In this document: positions 40,425-50,754 of the stretch, piece by piece
Layout of the letters: every line of letters starts with the position of its first letter
How positions within the stretch are numbered: position 1 is the first letter of the stretch
Source of the DNA: an uncultured Pelagibacteraceae bacterium
GTDB lineage: Bacteria > Pseudomonadota > Alphaproteobacteria > Pelagibacterales > Pelagibacteraceae
Reading direction: 5' to 3'
Length of the DNA: 64,000 nucleotides
Assembly: GCA_902583075.1 (NCBI GenBank)
Contig: CACHUN010000001.1
Span: 124,001-188,000 of the forward strand
The notes under the pieces: generated by a model
What the model saw: only the letters and a program-made list of their open reading frames with translations
What the model was told of the DNA's origin: nothing
Database searches by the model: none
Translations under genes and position numbers: made by a program

Positions 40425-40886
40425 TTATTTAATTTCAAATATAGCATCAACTTCAACTGCAACTCCAAGTGGCAAACTATTAGTACTTACTGCTGCACGT
40501 GTATGTGTACCCTTATCCCCAAAGACATCTTTAATTAAATCTGATGCACCATTAACTACTTTTGGTTGCTCACTAAAGTCTTCTGTAGAATTAACAAAAC
40601 CCGTTAATTTAACGCATGATTTAATTTTTGATAAATCATCTGAGCAAGCTTTTTTAGCTTGAGCAATTATATTTAAAGCACATCTTTGTGCTGCTTTGTA
40701 AGCTTGCTCTGTATCTAAATCTTTTCCAACTTTTCCTTTAATCAATTGACCTTCAGCATCAATAGATATTTGACCTGAAATATAAAGTAAATTACCAGAA
40801 ATTTTAGTGGCAACATATGAACCAACAGGGTCGTTTGCTTTTGGTAAAATTAAACCCATTTCATTTAATTTTTCATCTATTAACAT
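40425..40886 (-). CDS. RidA/YjgF/UK114-family protein
   Basis: A 153-residue member of the Rid family, which hydrolyses reactive enamine/imine intermediates from PLP enzymes. The core has LLYISGQISIDAEGQL and ends THTRAAVSTNSLPLGVAVEVDAIFE, with the arginine (R in HTRAA) at the position used by RidA-type deaminases. It is longer than classical RidA (about 128) and belongs to the longer YjgF-like group, so the exact substrate is unclear. It starts on the last base of topA (TAATG). Confidence 0.85.
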   Translation of the reverse strand: MLIDEKLNEMGLILPKANDPVGSYVATKISGNLLYISGQISIDAEGQLIKGKVGKDLDTEQAYKAAQRCALNIIAQAKKACSDDLSKIKSCVKLTGFVNSTEDFSEQPKVVNGASDLIKDVFGDKGTHTRAAVSTNSLPLGVAVEVDAIFEIK

Positions 40887-43453
40887 TATTTCCCTCTCTT
40901 TTTTTTTTTATTTTTATCGTACTCTTTTCGTTTCTCAATTAAAATAAGAGCTTCTTCCATTGTCAATTCAATTGGATCTTTTTCCTCAGGTATTGTAGCA
41001 TTTAATGATTTATATTTAATATAAGGCCCATATTGGCCTTTCATTATTCTTACAGGTTTTTTATCCTCAGGGTGCTCACCAAGATCTTTAATTAATGATG
41101 AGGAAATTCTTCCAGGTTTAGCTTCAGCAATTAGTGTAATAGCTCTATTAAGTCCTATACTAAAAATTTCTTCAACATTTTCTAAACGTGCCGATTTATT
41201 TTCACACTTTAAATATGGTCCAAAGCGACCAACATTTACTGTAATATCTTTATCATTTTCAGGATTTTTACCCAAACAAATTGGAAGTGAGCATAAATAT
41301 TTGGCTCTTTCTAAATCAATACTTTTAATATCAATGCCTTTTGGTATGGATATATTTTTCATATTATTTACCTCTCCCTTCAATTTTTTCTTTTTCTTTT
41401 TCTTTTTAGTTTCTTCAACATCATCAATTTCTTTTTCATACTGAAGATAAGGGCCAAATCTTCCATTTTTTAAGTATATGTCTTTACCTCTATCATTTTG
41501 ACCAATTAACTTTGGTTCTGCTAAAGTCAATTGTTGAGCTGCTTTAGATTTTGAAAGAGGTCTTGTAAATTTACAATCTGGATAATTTGAACATCCAATA
41601 AAAGCACCTCCACGAAAACTATTTTTTAAACTTAATTGACCGCTATCACATAGTTTACATTTTCTGTTTATTTTTCCATTTTTATCAACTTCAAAGATTA
41701 ATGAGCCTAAACTTTCATTAAGCATATCTAAGACTTCTCTAGTACGTTTTTCTTTAACATCTGCTACATTCAAATTAAAATCTCTCCAAAATTCCTCCAA
41801 AACCTTAATCCAATTTTCTTTACCGGCTGTTATATCATCTAATTGATCTTCCAATTTTGCAGTGAAATCATAATCCACATATTTTGAAAATAATTTTTCA
41901 AGAAAAGCAGAAAGCAACTTACCTCTATCAGTTGGAAAAAATCTTTTGTTTTCTATATCCGCATAACCTCTATTTGAAATAACAGAAATTATACTTGCAT
42001 ATGTTGAAGGTCTTCCAATTCCTAATTCCTCTAACTTTTTAACAAGACTTGCTTCTGAATATCTTGGTGGTGGTTGAGTGAAATGTTGCTCATCTGCAAA
42101 ATCTTCAAACTCTACTTCACCTTTGTCAACTTCAGGTAATATGTTTTCATCATCTTTGTTTTCATCTATTCTTAGAACCTTTAAAAAACCATCAAATTTT
42201 AAAGTTGAACCACTAGCTTTACATATATTTTTTTTATCTTCAGATGTAATCGTTATAGTTTTTCTATCAAATTTTGCTGATTCCATTTGCGAGGATAACG
42301 ATCTTGACCATATCAAGTTATAAAGTTTGTATTGATCTGTACTTAAATATTTTTTCATATCTTCAGGAACCCTACTAATCTCTGTTGGTCTGATAGCTTC
42401 ATGAGCTTCTTGTGCATTTTTGGCCTTTTTGCCTGAATAATTTAAAGGGGAAGGTGGTAAATAGGTTTCACCATAATTTTGAGTAATGAAATTTCTAAAA
42501 GAATTTACAGCATCCTTTGATATATTTGTTCCATCTGTTCGCATATATGTAATTAATCCAACTGTTTCACCATCAATATCTATTCCTTGATAAAGCCTTT
42601 GGGCAATTTGCATTGTTCTAGAGGCTCCAAAACCTAGTTTACTGGACGATGTTTGTTGTAAAGTAGAGGTTGTAAAAGGACCAGATGGGTTTCTTGTATA
42701 AATTTTAGATATTATATCTGTAATATTATATTTTTTATTTTTGATTACATCTAATGCGTTATTAATATCTTCTTTATTTTTAAAAGAGAATTTTTCAATT
42801 TTTTTACCATCTAATTGAGTAATAAATGTATTTATGTTTAAATTTTCCTTCGTTAAAAAATTTAGATTAAGTGTCCAAAATTCTTCTGGTTTAAAAACTT
42901 CTATTTCATGTTCTCTTTCAGTTAACAATCTAAGAGCAACTGATTGAACTCTTCCTGCTGACTTAGATCCTGGTAATTTTGTCCATAGAATTGGCGATAT
43001 ATTAAAACCTACTAAATAGTCCAGCGCTCTTCTTGCCATGTACGCATCTACAAGTTCATTTTCTATTTTTCTTGGATTTTCTATTCCGTTTGTTACAGCT
43101 TTTTTTGTTATTTCATTAAAAACTACACGTTCTACTTTTTTATCTTTAAGAAGTTTTTTTTCATTTAAAAACTCTTTGACATGCCAAGCAATTGCTTCAC
43201 CTTCTCGATCTGGGTCTGTAGCTAAAATAATCTTTTCTGAATTTTTAGCTGTATCGGTAATTTCTTTTAAATATTTTTTTGAGAAACTATCTACTTCCCA
43301 AATCATTTTAAAAGAATTTTCTGGATCAACAGAACCATTTTTTGAAGGAAGGTCTCTAATGTGACCATAACTTGCTAGCACAGTATAATCTGAACCTAGA
43401 TATTTATTTATAGTTTTAGCTTTTGCAGGACTTTCAACAATTACAAGATTCAT
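40886..43453 (-). CDS. topA: DNA topoisomerase I
   Basis: Type IA topoisomerase relaxing negative supercoils. Its 855 residues begin with a TOPRIM domain (MNLVIVESPAKAKTINKYLG; ATDPDREGEAIAWH), with the active-site Tyr near residue 303 in LITYMRTDGTN. One CX2C zinc motif (CKLCDSGQ, CSNYPDC) is followed by three C-terminal repeats marked by GRFGPYLQY, GRFGPYLKC and GQYGPYIKY. Usual order is dprA-topA; here it follows plsY. Confidence 0.98.
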   Translation of the reverse strand: MNLVIVESPAKAKTINKYLGSDYTVLASYGHIRDLPSKNGSVDPENSFKMIWEVDSFSKKYLKEITDTAKNSEKIILATDPDREGEAIAWHVKEFLNEKKLLKDKKVERVVFNEITKKAVTNGIENPRKIENELVDAYMARRALDYLVGFNISPILWTKLPGSKSAGRVQSVALRLLTEREHEIEVFKPEEFWTLNLNFLTKENLNINTFITQLDGKKIEKFSFKNKEDINNALDVIKNKKYNITDIISKIYTRNPSGPFTTSTLQQTSSSKLGFGASRTMQIAQRLYQGIDIDGETVGLITYMRTDGTNISKDAVNSFRNFITQNYGETYLPPSPLNYSGKKAKNAQEAHEAIRPTEISRVPEDMKKYLSTDQYKLYNLIWSRSLSSQMESAKFDRKTITITSEDKKNICKASGSTLKFDGFLKVLRIDENKDDENILPEVDKGEVEFEDFADEQHFTQPPPRYSEASLVKKLEELGIGRPSTYASIISVISNRGYADIENKRFFPTDRGKLLSAFLEKLFSKYVDYDFTAKLEDQLDDITAGKENWIKVLEEFWRDFNLNVADVKEKRTREVLDMLNESLGSLIFEVDKNGKINRKCKLCDSGQLSLKNSFRGGAFIGCSNYPDCKFTRPLSKSKAAQQLTLAEPKLIGQNDRGKDIYLKNGRFGPYLQYEKEIDDVEETKKKKKKKKLKGEVNNMKNISIPKGIDIKSIDLERAKYLCSLPICLGKNPENDKDITVNVGRFGPYLKCENKSARLENVEEIFSIGLNRAITLIAEAKPGRISSSLIKDLGEHPEDKKPVRIMKGQYGPYIKYKSLNATIPEEKDPIELTMEEALILIEKRKEYDKNKKKKRGK

Positions 43454-43490
43454 AATTAGTCAAACTACTTATAACTATTAATCTGTCAAA

Positions 43491-44066
43491 TTAATAAATT
43501 TTACTCTTGGTTTCTTCTTTGTTTATTAATCTTTTTATATTTTCTCTATGTGTATAAAAAATTAAAACAAACATTATAATGAAAAAAATTATGTTACCCT
43601 GATCAATGATTAATAAGTAGATTGGAATTGAAAATGAAGCAAATAAAGAGGATAAAGATGAATATTTTGATATTAAAAAAGTTAAAATCCAAACAATTCC
43701 AAAAACTACCGCATAATAAATATTTATTGAAATCAAAATTCCAACAAATGTTGCAACACCTTTGCCACCTTTAAATTTCAACCAAACAGGGAACAAATGT
43801 CCTAAAAAAGCACAAAGCGCAGATATATAAACTAAATCGGGATAATTGAACTTTATGTAGACAACAGGCACAACAGCTTTTGTTATATCTAATACAAGAG
43901 TCAAATAACCCAATGACTTATTGCCAGCTCTTATAACATTTGTGGCACCAATATTTCCTGATCCTACGTTTCTAATATCTTTTTTAAGTAAAATTTTTGT
44001 GAATAGATATCCAAAAGGAATAGACCCAAATAGATAAGATATTAAAGCTGTTATTAAATAATCCAT
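43491..44066 (-). CDS. plsY: Acyl-phosphate:glycerol-3-phosphate acyltransferase
   Basis: Inner-membrane enzyme for the first acylation in phospholipid synthesis, using acyl-phosphate from PlsX. The 191 residues form about five transmembrane helices with the three family motifs: GSIPFGYL near the start, VGSGNIGATNVIRAGNK, and KFKGGKGVATFVG. It begins two bases after the dihydroorotase-like gene on the same strand. Confidence 0.96.
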   Translation of the reverse strand: MDYLITALISYLFGSIPFGYLFTKILLKKDIRNVGSGNIGATNVIRAGNKSLGYLTLVLDITKAVVPVVYIKFNYPDLVYISALCAFLGHLFPVWLKFKGGKGVATFVGILISINIYYAVVFGIVWILTFLISKYSSLSSLFASFSIPIYLLIIDQGNIIFFIIMFVLIFYTHRENIKRLINKEETKSKIY

Positions 44067-44068
44067 TA

Positions 44069-45355
44069 TTAAGATTTAAATAATTCTTCACCATTTACAA
44101 ATGTGCTTAATACTTTACCTTGAAGTTTTTTGTCTTCAATAGGGGTATTTTTTGACTTTGATATCAATTTATCTTTTCTAACAACCCAAGGTTTATTTAT
44201 ATCTACAATACAAAAATCAGCATCATTTCCTGTTGATAAGTTGCCTTTATTTATTTTAAGTATTTCTGCTGGTTTTGATGTTAAAGCTCTTATTATAGTT
44301 TCCAACTCAACCGATCCATTATGATATAGTTCTAAGCTTAAGGGCAATAAAGTTTCAACTCCAGATGCGCCAGTTTCTGCTTGAGCAAAAGTTAATCTTT
44401 TATTTTCTTCATCTTCTGGTTTATGGTCAGAAACAATAACATCAATGGTCTCATCATTTAATCCTTGAACTAAAGCGTTTCTATCAGCTTCAGTTCTTAA
44501 AGGGGGTGATAATTTTAAAAAAGTTTTGAAATCACCAATGTCATTTTCATTTAAAGATAAATTGTTTATCGAAACCCCACAACTGAAGTTTACTTTATTC
44601 TTTCTTTCTCTGATTATATCTACTGAATTTGCAGATGAAATTTGTGCAATATGATACCTACAATTATTATATTCAAGTAATGTTAAGTCTCTCTCTATAA
44701 TTAATAATTCAGCACTTATTGGAATCCCTTGAAGACCAAGTTTCGTTGCTATAATACCATCATTAATCATTCCATCTTTTGATAATTCTGCATCTTCTGC
44801 ATGTTGTATTATTAAGGATTTTAAATCTGAGGCTGAATTCATAATCCTTTTCATAATTCTAGGATTTTGAATTGTTTTTACTCCATCTGTAAAACCAATT
44901 ATTCCTTTACTTTGTAATAAACCAAATTCAGTCATATTTTCTCCCTCTGCTTTTACCGTTAATGCAGCCGTTGGATAAATATTAATTTTTGATTTATCTC
45001 TTCCTCTTCTTTTAAGAAAATCAACTAATGAAACATTATCAATTACTGGGTTTGTATTAGGCATTGTAACAACTGAAGTTACACCACCGGATAAAGCAGC
45101 TTCACTAAGGGTTCTAAAATTCTCCTTATATTCATATCCTGGTTCACCAACAAAAACTCGCATATCTACAATTCCTGGAAAGATGTATTTTCCGTTTAAA
45201 TCTATTACTTTTTCTCTAGATGGAATGTTATTGATATTTACTTTTTTTCCGACAGCTTCAATTTTTCCATCTTCTTGAATTATTATTCCTCCAATTTCAT
45301 TTAAGGAATTATGAGGGTCAATTATATTTGCATTTATAAAGTATTTTTTTTTCAT
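44069..45355 (-). CDS. Dihydroorotase-like protein lacking metal ligands (pseudo-dihydroorotase, PyrX/PyrC' type)
   Basis: A 428-residue class I dihydroorotase fold: PGIVD at 60-64, EPGYE, VTMPNTNP at 96-103, QHAED at 184-188, SDH at 309-311. The metal site is broken. The HxH expected after VD reads RVF (66-68), the substrate Arg after it is Gly70, the later His pair is Asn264-Asn265, and the HxxH histidine before S is Gln238. Active enzymes need these for zinc binding, so it is probably catalytically dead. Such proteins partner aspartate transcarbamoylase in Pseudomonas (PyrC') and other bacteria. It lies directly after pyrB, which fits that role; an active PyrC should exist elsewhere. Confidence 0.85.
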   Translation of the reverse strand: MKKKYFINANIIDPHNSLNEIGGIIIQEDGKIEAVGKKVNINNIPSREKVIDLNGKYIFPGIVDMRVFVGEPGYEYKENFRTLSEAALSGGVTSVVTMPNTNPVIDNVSLVDFLKRRGRDKSKINIYPTAALTVKAEGENMTEFGLLQSKGIIGFTDGVKTIQNPRIMKRIMNSASDLKSLIIQHAEDAELSKDGMINDGIIATKLGLQGIPISAELLIIERDLTLLEYNNCRYHIAQISSANSVDIIRERKNKVNFSCGVSINNLSLNENDIGDFKTFLKLSPPLRTEADRNALVQGLNDETIDVIVSDHKPEDEENKRLTFAQAETGASGVETLLPLSLELYHNGSVELETIIRALTSKPAEILKINKGNLSTGNDADFCIVDINKPWVVRKDKLISKSKNTPIEDKKLQGKVLSTFVNGEELFKS

Positions 45356-46297
45356 TTATTTACAAAAAATCTTTAAGCAGGCCATTCTTACTGCTACACC
45401 TAACTCAACTTGTTCTTTTATTACACTTTTATTTATATCGTCTGCTAAGTTTGTATCAATTTCAATTCCTCTATTCATTGGTCCTGGATGCATTATTAAA
45501 GCATCCTCTTTAGCATATTGAATTTTATCAGGTGTTAAGCCATAATACTCATAGTATTCTCTGTTGGATGATAGAAATGAGCTTGTCATTCTCTCATTTT
45601 GCAATCTTAACATCATTACTATGTCGCAATCTTTAACACCTTTTTTCATATCAGAAAAAATATTTACACCAAATTTTTCAATTTCATTTGGCATCAAATT
45701 TGTAGGGGCCACGATATTCACTTCTGCACCCAACATGTTTAGAAGATAAATATTTGATCTTGCTACTCTTGAATGTAGTATATCTCCACAAATTGCAATT
45801 TTAAGACCTTCTATTTTTTTTCTTCTATTTATAATTGTTAAAGCATCCAATAATGCCTGCGTTGGATGCTCTCTTCTACCATCACCTGCGTTTAGTACTG
45901 CACAATTAACTTTTTGAGATAGAAGGTTACAAGCTCCCGAGTCTTGGTGCCTTATTACAATTATGTCTGGGTGCATTGCATTTAACGTCATAGCAGTATC
46001 TATTAACGTTTCACCTTTTTTGATAGCAGAATTTGTAATATTCATTGACATTACATCTGCACCCAATCTTTTTCCTGCTAGTTCGAATGAGCTTTGTGTC
46101 CTTGTTGATGGTTCAAAAAATAAGTTTATTTGAGTTTTTCCTTTTAAAATATCAATTTTTTTATTTTTGCTTTTATTTAATTCTATGAATTTAGAAGCTT
46201 CATTCAGGATAGTTGTAACATCACTAACAGATAAATCTTGAATACCTAATAAATGTTTTTGAGATATTTTAATAGCTATTTTGGATTTAGTTGCCAT
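45356..46297 (-). CDS. pyrB: Aspartate carbamoyltransferase catalytic subunit
   Basis: Condenses carbamoyl phosphate and aspartate in pyrimidine synthesis. The 313 residues hold the carbamoyl-phosphate site [15 protein letters not shown] (STRT at 64-67), then [10 protein letters not shown], and [12 protein letters not shown]. No pyrI regulatory gene is nearby. The next gene, directly abutting, is the metal-less dihydroorotase-like protein that is likely its structural partner. Confidence 0.97.
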   Translation of the reverse strand: MATKSKIAIKISQKHLLGIQDLSVSDVTTILNEASKFIELNKSKNKKIDILKGKTQINLFFEPSTRTQSSFELAGKRLGADVMSMNITNSAIKKGETLIDTAMTLNAMHPDIIVIRHQDSGACNLLSQKVNCAVLNAGDGRREHPTQALLDALTIINRRKKIEGLKIAICGDILHSRVARSNIYLLNMLGAEVNIVAPTNLMPNEIEKFGVNIFSDMKKGVKDCDIVMMLRLQNERMTSSFLSSNREYYEYYGLTPDKIQYAKEDALIMHPGPMNRGIEIDTNLADDINKSVIKEQVELGVAVRMACLKIFCK

Positions 46298-46339
46298 TAA
46301 AATTAACTCTATAACTATATAGTATTAACTTTGCAACCA

Positions 46340-46795
46340 TTAATTTTGAATAAAATCTAAAGCGCCTTGTAAAATAAAAGCTGCTGCAAACTTATCAATA
46401 TCTTTCTCTCTTTTACTGACATTTATATCTAATTCACTTGATAAATTAAAAGCACCAACAGTAGATAATCTTTCATCCCACAAAGACACAGGAATATCAA
46501 TTTTATTTGAAATATTGATTGCTATATCTTTTGCAGATTGTGAAGATTTTCCGTAGGTGCCATCCATATTTATTGGATTACCTATAATTATTCCTTTGAT
46601 GTCATATTCTGTAATAATACTTTCTACTTCATCAATTAAATTAACTTGTTTAATTTTATCTAAGGTTTGAAGGGGAGTGGCAATTTTTTGATTATAGTCA
46701 CTTATTGCAATTCCAATCCTTTTTGTGCCTAAATCTATACCCAATAATCTTGAACCACTTGATAATTTGTTTTTGAATTCATTAATTGTGATCAT
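46340..46795 (-). CDS. ruvX: Putative pre-16S rRNA nuclease / Holliday-junction resolvase-like protein YqgF
   Basis: RNase H-fold protein of the YqgF/RuvX family, thought to finish the 5' end of 16S rRNA. The 151 residues have LLGIDLGTKRIGIAISD near the N-terminus, GIIIGNPINMDG in the middle, and WDERLSTV with the catalytic acids. It is divergent from gatC and is followed downstream by pyrB after 42 nt. Confidence 0.93.
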   Translation of the reverse strand: MITINEFKNKLSSGSRLLGIDLGTKRIGIAISDYNQKIATPLQTLDKIKQVNLIDEVESIITEYDIKGIIIGNPINMDGTYGKSSQSAKDIAINISNKIDIPVSLWDERLSTVGAFNLSSELDINVSKREKDIDKFAAAFILQGALDFIQN

Positions 46796-46845
46796 ATTGT
46801 ATATTTTTAACTTAAGTGGTACTTTGCGGCATTATTTTTTACCAT

Positions 46846-47133
46846 ATGACGATAGATCTTAAAACAGTAAAACACATATCAAAATTAGCAAGGATCTCAC
46901 TTGAAGAGAGAAAAGCTGAAAAATTGGCAGATGATATGAATTCTATATTTGAATTTATTGAAAAATTAAACGAGCTAAAGACTGAGAATGTTGAACCATT
47001 AACCTCTATAGCTGAAACAACTTTAAGATTCAGAGAAGATAAAATAACTAGCGATAATATAAGAGAAAAGATTCTTAAAAATTCTCCTGAAAAAAATGAT
47101 GATTTTTTTGTTGTTCCGAAAGTAGTTGAGTAA
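46846..47133 (+). CDS. gatC: Aspartyl/glutamyl-tRNA amidotransferase subunit C
   Basis: Small stabilising subunit of GatCAB, which converts Glu-tRNA(Gln) and Asp-tRNA(Asn) to the correct amides. The 95 residues start MTIDLKTVKHISKLARISL, the standard GatC opening. An in-frame start at 46816 would add ten hydrophobic residues not found in the family, so ATG 46846 is preferred. It is followed by gatA through TAATG. Confidence 0.95.
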   Translation: MTIDLKTVKHISKLARISLEERKAEKLADDMNSIFEFIEKLNELKTENVEPLTSIAETTLRFREDKITSDNIREKILKNSPEKNDDFFVVPKVVE

Positions 47134-48590
47134 TGACACAAATAACATCTTTAAGCCTTTTTGAATTAATTAAAAATATTAAAGAAAAGAAAATATCATC
47201 AAATGAGGTTTCAAAATCTTTTATTGATAGATCTGAAAAGTCAAAAAAACTAAATGCATATGTAACTGAAAATTTTGAAAATTGTCTTAAACTTTCAAAA
47301 GAGTTTGATAACAAACCAAATTTTGATTTAAAACTTCCAGGCATTCCAATTGCTGTAAAAGATCTATTTTGTACAAATGAAGTAAGAACAACAGCTGGAA
47401 GCAATATCTTAAATAATTTTGTTCCTAGCTATGAGTCTACTGTAACACAAAATATATGGAATGAAGGTGGTATTTTACTCGGCAAACTTAATTGCGATGA
47501 ATTTGCAATGGGCTCATCCAATGAAACAAGTTTTTTTGGTAATGTTCAAAATCCAATTGCAAAAGATTTAGTTCCAGGTGGATCATCTGGTGGTTCTTCG
47601 TCGGCTTTAGCAGCTAATTTAACACCTGTAACAATAGGCACTGACACGGGTGGATCTATAAGACAGCCAGCCTCTTTTACCGGAACAGTAGGTCTAAAAC
47701 CTACTTATGGAAGCTGTTCAAGATATGGAATTGTTGCTTTTGCATCATCTCTAGACCAAGCAGGTCCAATGAGCAAAGATGTCAAAGATAGTTCCATTCT
47801 TTTAGAAGTGATCTCATCATTTGATAAAAAAGATTCAACCTCAATTGATTATAAAAGAAATAATTATTCATCAGATTTAACTAGAAATATCAAAGGTATA
47901 AAAATTGGAATCCCAAAAGAATATAGAGTTGATGGTATGCCAGATGAAATTGAGAGTCTTTGGAAAAAAGGTATTGAATATGCAAAAGATTGTGGAGCAG
48001 AAATAATTGACATTTCATTACCTCACACAAGCTATGCATTGCCCACTTATTATATTGTAGCGCCGGCAGAAGCTTCATCTAATCTAGCAAGATATGATGG
48101 CGTTAAATATGGTCTTAGATCTTACGGGGAAAGTTTAATTGATATGTATGAAAAAACTAGATCAGAAGGTTTTGGTGAAGAAGTAAAGAGAAGGATAATG
48201 ATAGGCACCTATGTTTTATCTTCTGGATATTATGATGCTTATTATCTTAAAGCTCAAAAGGTTAGACAATTAATCAAACAAGATTTTGATCAAGCTTATA
48301 ATAAAGTCGATGCTATTTTGACACCTTCAACACCTAGTTCTGCATTTAAAATTGGAGAAAAATCTAATGATCCAGTTTCAATGTATTTAAATGATATATT
48401 TACTGTACCAGTAAACCTAGCAGGTTTACCTGGAATTTCAATACCAGCAGGCACAGATAAAAATAACTATCCACTAGGTTTACAAATAATAGGTAAACCA
48501 TTTGATGAACAAACAGTTTTAAATATTGCTTATTCAATGGAGGAAAAAATAAATTATAAAAATAATATAACTGATTGGTGGATGGAATAA
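47133..48590 (+). CDS. gatA: Aspartyl/glutamyl-tRNA amidotransferase subunit A
   Basis: Amidase subunit that releases ammonia from glutamine. The 485 residues carry the Ser-Ser-Lys triad context: [10 protein letters not shown] (Lys), [15 protein letters not shown], and [13 protein letters not shown] (nucleophile Ser). It is coupled to gatC and gatB by one-base overlaps, keeping the three subunits stoichiometric. Confidence 0.98.
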   Translation: MTQITSLSLFELIKNIKEKKISSNEVSKSFIDRSEKSKKLNAYVTENFENCLKLSKEFDNKPNFDLKLPGIPIAVKDLFCTNEVRTTAGSNILNNFVPSYESTVTQNIWNEGGILLGKLNCDEFAMGSSNETSFFGNVQNPIAKDLVPGGSSGGSSSALAANLTPVTIGTDTGGSIRQPASFTGTVGLKPTYGSCSRYGIVAFASSLDQAGPMSKDVKDSSILLEVISSFDKKDSTSIDYKRNNYSSDLTRNIKGIKIGIPKEYRVDGMPDEIESLWKKGIEYAKDCGAEIIDISLPHTSYALPTYYIVAPAEASSNLARYDGVKYGLRSYGESLIDMYEKTRSEGFGEEVKRRIMIGTYVLSSGYYDAYYLKAQKVRQLIKQDFDQAYNKVDAILTPSTPSSAFKIGEKSNDPVSMYLNDIFTVPVNLAGLPGISIPAGTDKNNYPLGLQIIGKPFDEQTVLNIAYSMEEKINYKNNITDWWME

Positions 48591-50065
48591 TGTCAAAAAA
48601 AAATTTGGAATATTTAATAGAAAGAAATGATAATATTTATGAAGTTGTTATAGGACTTGAAGTTCATGCTCAAGTAACATCAAACTCAAAACTTTTTTCA
48701 TCTTCTTCTACAAAATTTGGTGCTGAACCTAACACTCAAGTAAGTTTAGTTGATGCAGCATTTCCAGGAATGCTCCCAGTAATTAATGAATATTGTGTTA
48801 AACAAGCTATAAAAACCGGCATTGGTTTAAAAGCTAAAATCAATAATAAGTCAGTTTTTGATAGAAAGAATTATTTTTATGCTGATTTGCCTCAGGGGTA
48901 TCAAATTTCACAATATAAATACCCAATTGTAGGTGAGGGTAACGTTATTTTGGATATGCCCGAAGGTCAAAAACAAGTTGGAATAGAAAGATTGCATTTA
49001 GAGCAGGATGCGGGAAAAAGTATTCATGATGTTGATCCGAGTAACACACTAGTTGATCTTAATAGATCAGGTGTAGCTTTAATGGAGATTGTTAGTAAGC
49101 CTGATCTAAGATCGCCTGATGAAGTCAATGCTTACATAAAAAAACTTAGATCTATTATGAGATATTTAGGAACTTGTGATGGTAACATGCAAGAGGGATC
49201 ATTGAGAGCTGATGTTAATGTGTCCGTAAGAATAAAAGGCTCAACAGATTTAGGAACGAGGTGTGAAATAAAAAATGTTAATTCTATAAAGTTCATGCAA
49301 ATGGCAATTATTTATGAAGCAAATAGACAAGTTGATTTAATTGAAAAAGGTGAAGAAATAGATCAAGAGACAAGACTTTTTGATACAAAAAAAAATGAAA
49401 CAAGGTCAATGAGATCAAAAGAAGATGCTCATGATTATAGATACTTTCCAGATCCAGATTTACTTCCACTAGAAATTACGGATGAATTTATTGATAAACT
49501 AAAATCTGAAATCCCTGAATTACCAGATGACAAAAAAAAAAGATTTATTGATGAGTTTAAAATTTCTCCTTATGAAGCAACTATATTAGTCTCTGATATT
49601 GATACAGCTAAATATTTTGAGGAAGTTGTTGCTAAAATGGGCAAAAATCGTGATATGAAACTAGCTGTAAATTGGATTACAGGAGAATTATTTGCTGTTT
49701 TAAATAATAAAAGTATTGAAATTGCTGAAAGTCCAATAAGTGCAAAAAATTTAGCAAAATTGATTAATTTAATTAAAAACGGAACTATTTCAGGTAAAAT
49801 TGCTAAGACAATATTTGAATTAATGCTGGATGGTGACAAAGACCCTCAAATAATTGTTGAGGAAAAAGGGTTAAAGCAACAAAGTGATCCAAAAGCACTA
49901 GAGGCATTAATTGATAAAATAATCAACGATAACAGAGAAAAAGCCATTGAATATAAACAAGGAAAAGAAAAGTTATTTGGTTTTTTTGTAGGGCAAGCAA
50001 TGAAGGTTTCTGGTGGAAAAGCCAACCCTCAATTAATTAATGAAATATTAAAGAAGAAACTTTAA
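48590..50065 (+). CDS. gatB: Aspartyl/glutamyl-tRNA amidotransferase subunit B
   Basis: ATP-dependent subunit that activates and amidates the tRNA-bound acid. It is 491 residues from ATG 48590, which overlaps the gatA stop by one base; a TTG at 48575 would add five residues but is inside gatA and less likely. [31 protein letters not shown], and the C-terminal YqeY-like domain ending [16 protein letters not shown] are all present. Confidence 0.98.
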   Translation: MSKKNLEYLIERNDNIYEVVIGLEVHAQVTSNSKLFSSSSTKFGAEPNTQVSLVDAAFPGMLPVINEYCVKQAIKTGIGLKAKINNKSVFDRKNYFYADLPQGYQISQYKYPIVGEGNVILDMPEGQKQVGIERLHLEQDAGKSIHDVDPSNTLVDLNRSGVALMEIVSKPDLRSPDEVNAYIKKLRSIMRYLGTCDGNMQEGSLRADVNVSVRIKGSTDLGTRCEIKNVNSIKFMQMAIIYEANRQVDLIEKGEEIDQETRLFDTKKNETRSMRSKEDAHDYRYFPDPDLLPLEITDEFIDKLKSEIPELPDDKKKRFIDEFKISPYEATILVSDIDTAKYFEEVVAKMGKNRDMKLAVNWITGELFAVLNNKSIEIAESPISAKNLAKLINLIKNGTISGKIAKTIFELMLDGDKDPQIIVEEKGLKQQSDPKALEALIDKIINDNREKAIEYKQGKEKLFGFFVGQAMKVSGGKANPQLINEILKKKL

Positions 50066-50067
50066 TT

Positions 50068-50095
50068 TTAACAAAACTTATAGTCTTTATATAAT
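50068..50095 (+). promoter_or_regulatory. Strong candidate promoter predicting a leaderless O-methyltransferase mRNA
   Basis: TTAACA (50068-50073) and a perfect TATAAT (50090-50095) are 16 nt apart, starting three bases after the gatB stop. Transcription would begin about seven nt after the -10, at or within two bases of the ATG at 50104. Confidence 0.6.
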
Positions 50096-50103
50096 TAAAA
50101 CAG

Positions 50104-50754
50104 ATGGGCAAGAACATTGAAATTTCTGAAAAAATTGAAAAATATATTAATAATCTTAGTTTTAAACTAAGCCCAGTTCAAAAAGAAATCATAGATTATA
50201 ATAATACACTTGGAAATGAAAAGAGAATGCAAGTAGCAATATCTCAATGTCATTTTCTCCAATTAATAATAAAAATATCCAATATAAAAAATGTGCTTGA
50301 GATTGGAACATTTACTGGTTTAAGTGCACTTTCTATTGCTCTTGCACTTCCTGATGATGGAAAACTTACAGCACTTGATAAAGACAAAGAGACAAGCAAG
50401 ATTGCAGTAAGTTTTTTTAAGAAAGCTAAACAAGATAAAAAAATTCAAATGATTATAAAACCTGCGCTAGAAAGTTTAGATGAATTAAAAAATCAAAAAT
50501 ATGACATGATTTTTATTGATGCCGATAAGCTTAACTATAAAGAATATTATGAAAAATCATTTAAGATGATAAATAAAGGTGGCTTGATCATCATTGATAA
50601 TGTTTTATGGCATGGTGAAGTCGTAAATGAAGATAAAATGGATAAATTTACATTAAATATAAGAGAATTAAATGAGTATGTTTCAAGTGATGAGAGGGTA
50701 GAACAAATAATTATCCCATTAGGAGATGGAATGACTGTTTGTAGAGTTTTATAA
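50104..50754 (+). CDS. Class I SAM-dependent O-methyltransferase (caffeoyl-CoA OMT-like)
   Basis: A 216-residue methyltransferase of the O-methyltransferase family 3 group. The SAM site is NVLEIGTFTGLSALSIA, followed by LTALDKD, the metal-binding DMIFIDADKLNYKEYYE, and IIIDNVLWHGEVV. The substrate is unknown; bacterial relatives act on catechols or tRNA hydroxyuridine (TrmR). The next gene, joined by TAATG, is trhO, which makes 5-hydroxyuridine in tRNA, so a role in methylating that product (a TrmR-like step) is a reasonable guess. Confidence 0.82.
   Translation: MGKNIEISEKIEKYINNLSFKLSPVQKEIIDYNNTLGNEKRMQVAISQCHFLQLIIKISNIKNVLEIGTFTGLSALSIALALPDDGKLTALDKDKETSKIAVSFFKKAKQDKKIQMIIKPALESLDELKNQKYDMIFIDADKLNYKEYYEKSFKMINKGGLIIIDNVLWHGEVVNEDKMDKFTLNIRELNEYVSSDERVEQIIIPLGDGMTVCRVL

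Noticed and set aside
40399..40662. Plus-strand ORF antisense to the RidA-family gene
   Set aside because: No motif, and it lies fully opposite a gene with clear family conservation.
43454..43490. TTGACA-like sequence upstream of topA on the minus strand
   Set aside because: The nearest -10-like element is only about 10 nt away, too close for a promoter.
46816..46845. Upstream start for gatC
   Set aside because: It adds a hydrophobic stretch not found in GatC; the conserved sequence begins at ATG 46846.
48575..48589. TTG start for gatB inside gatA
   Set aside because: ATG 48590 forms the TAATG junction seen throughout the window and gives the usual GatB length.
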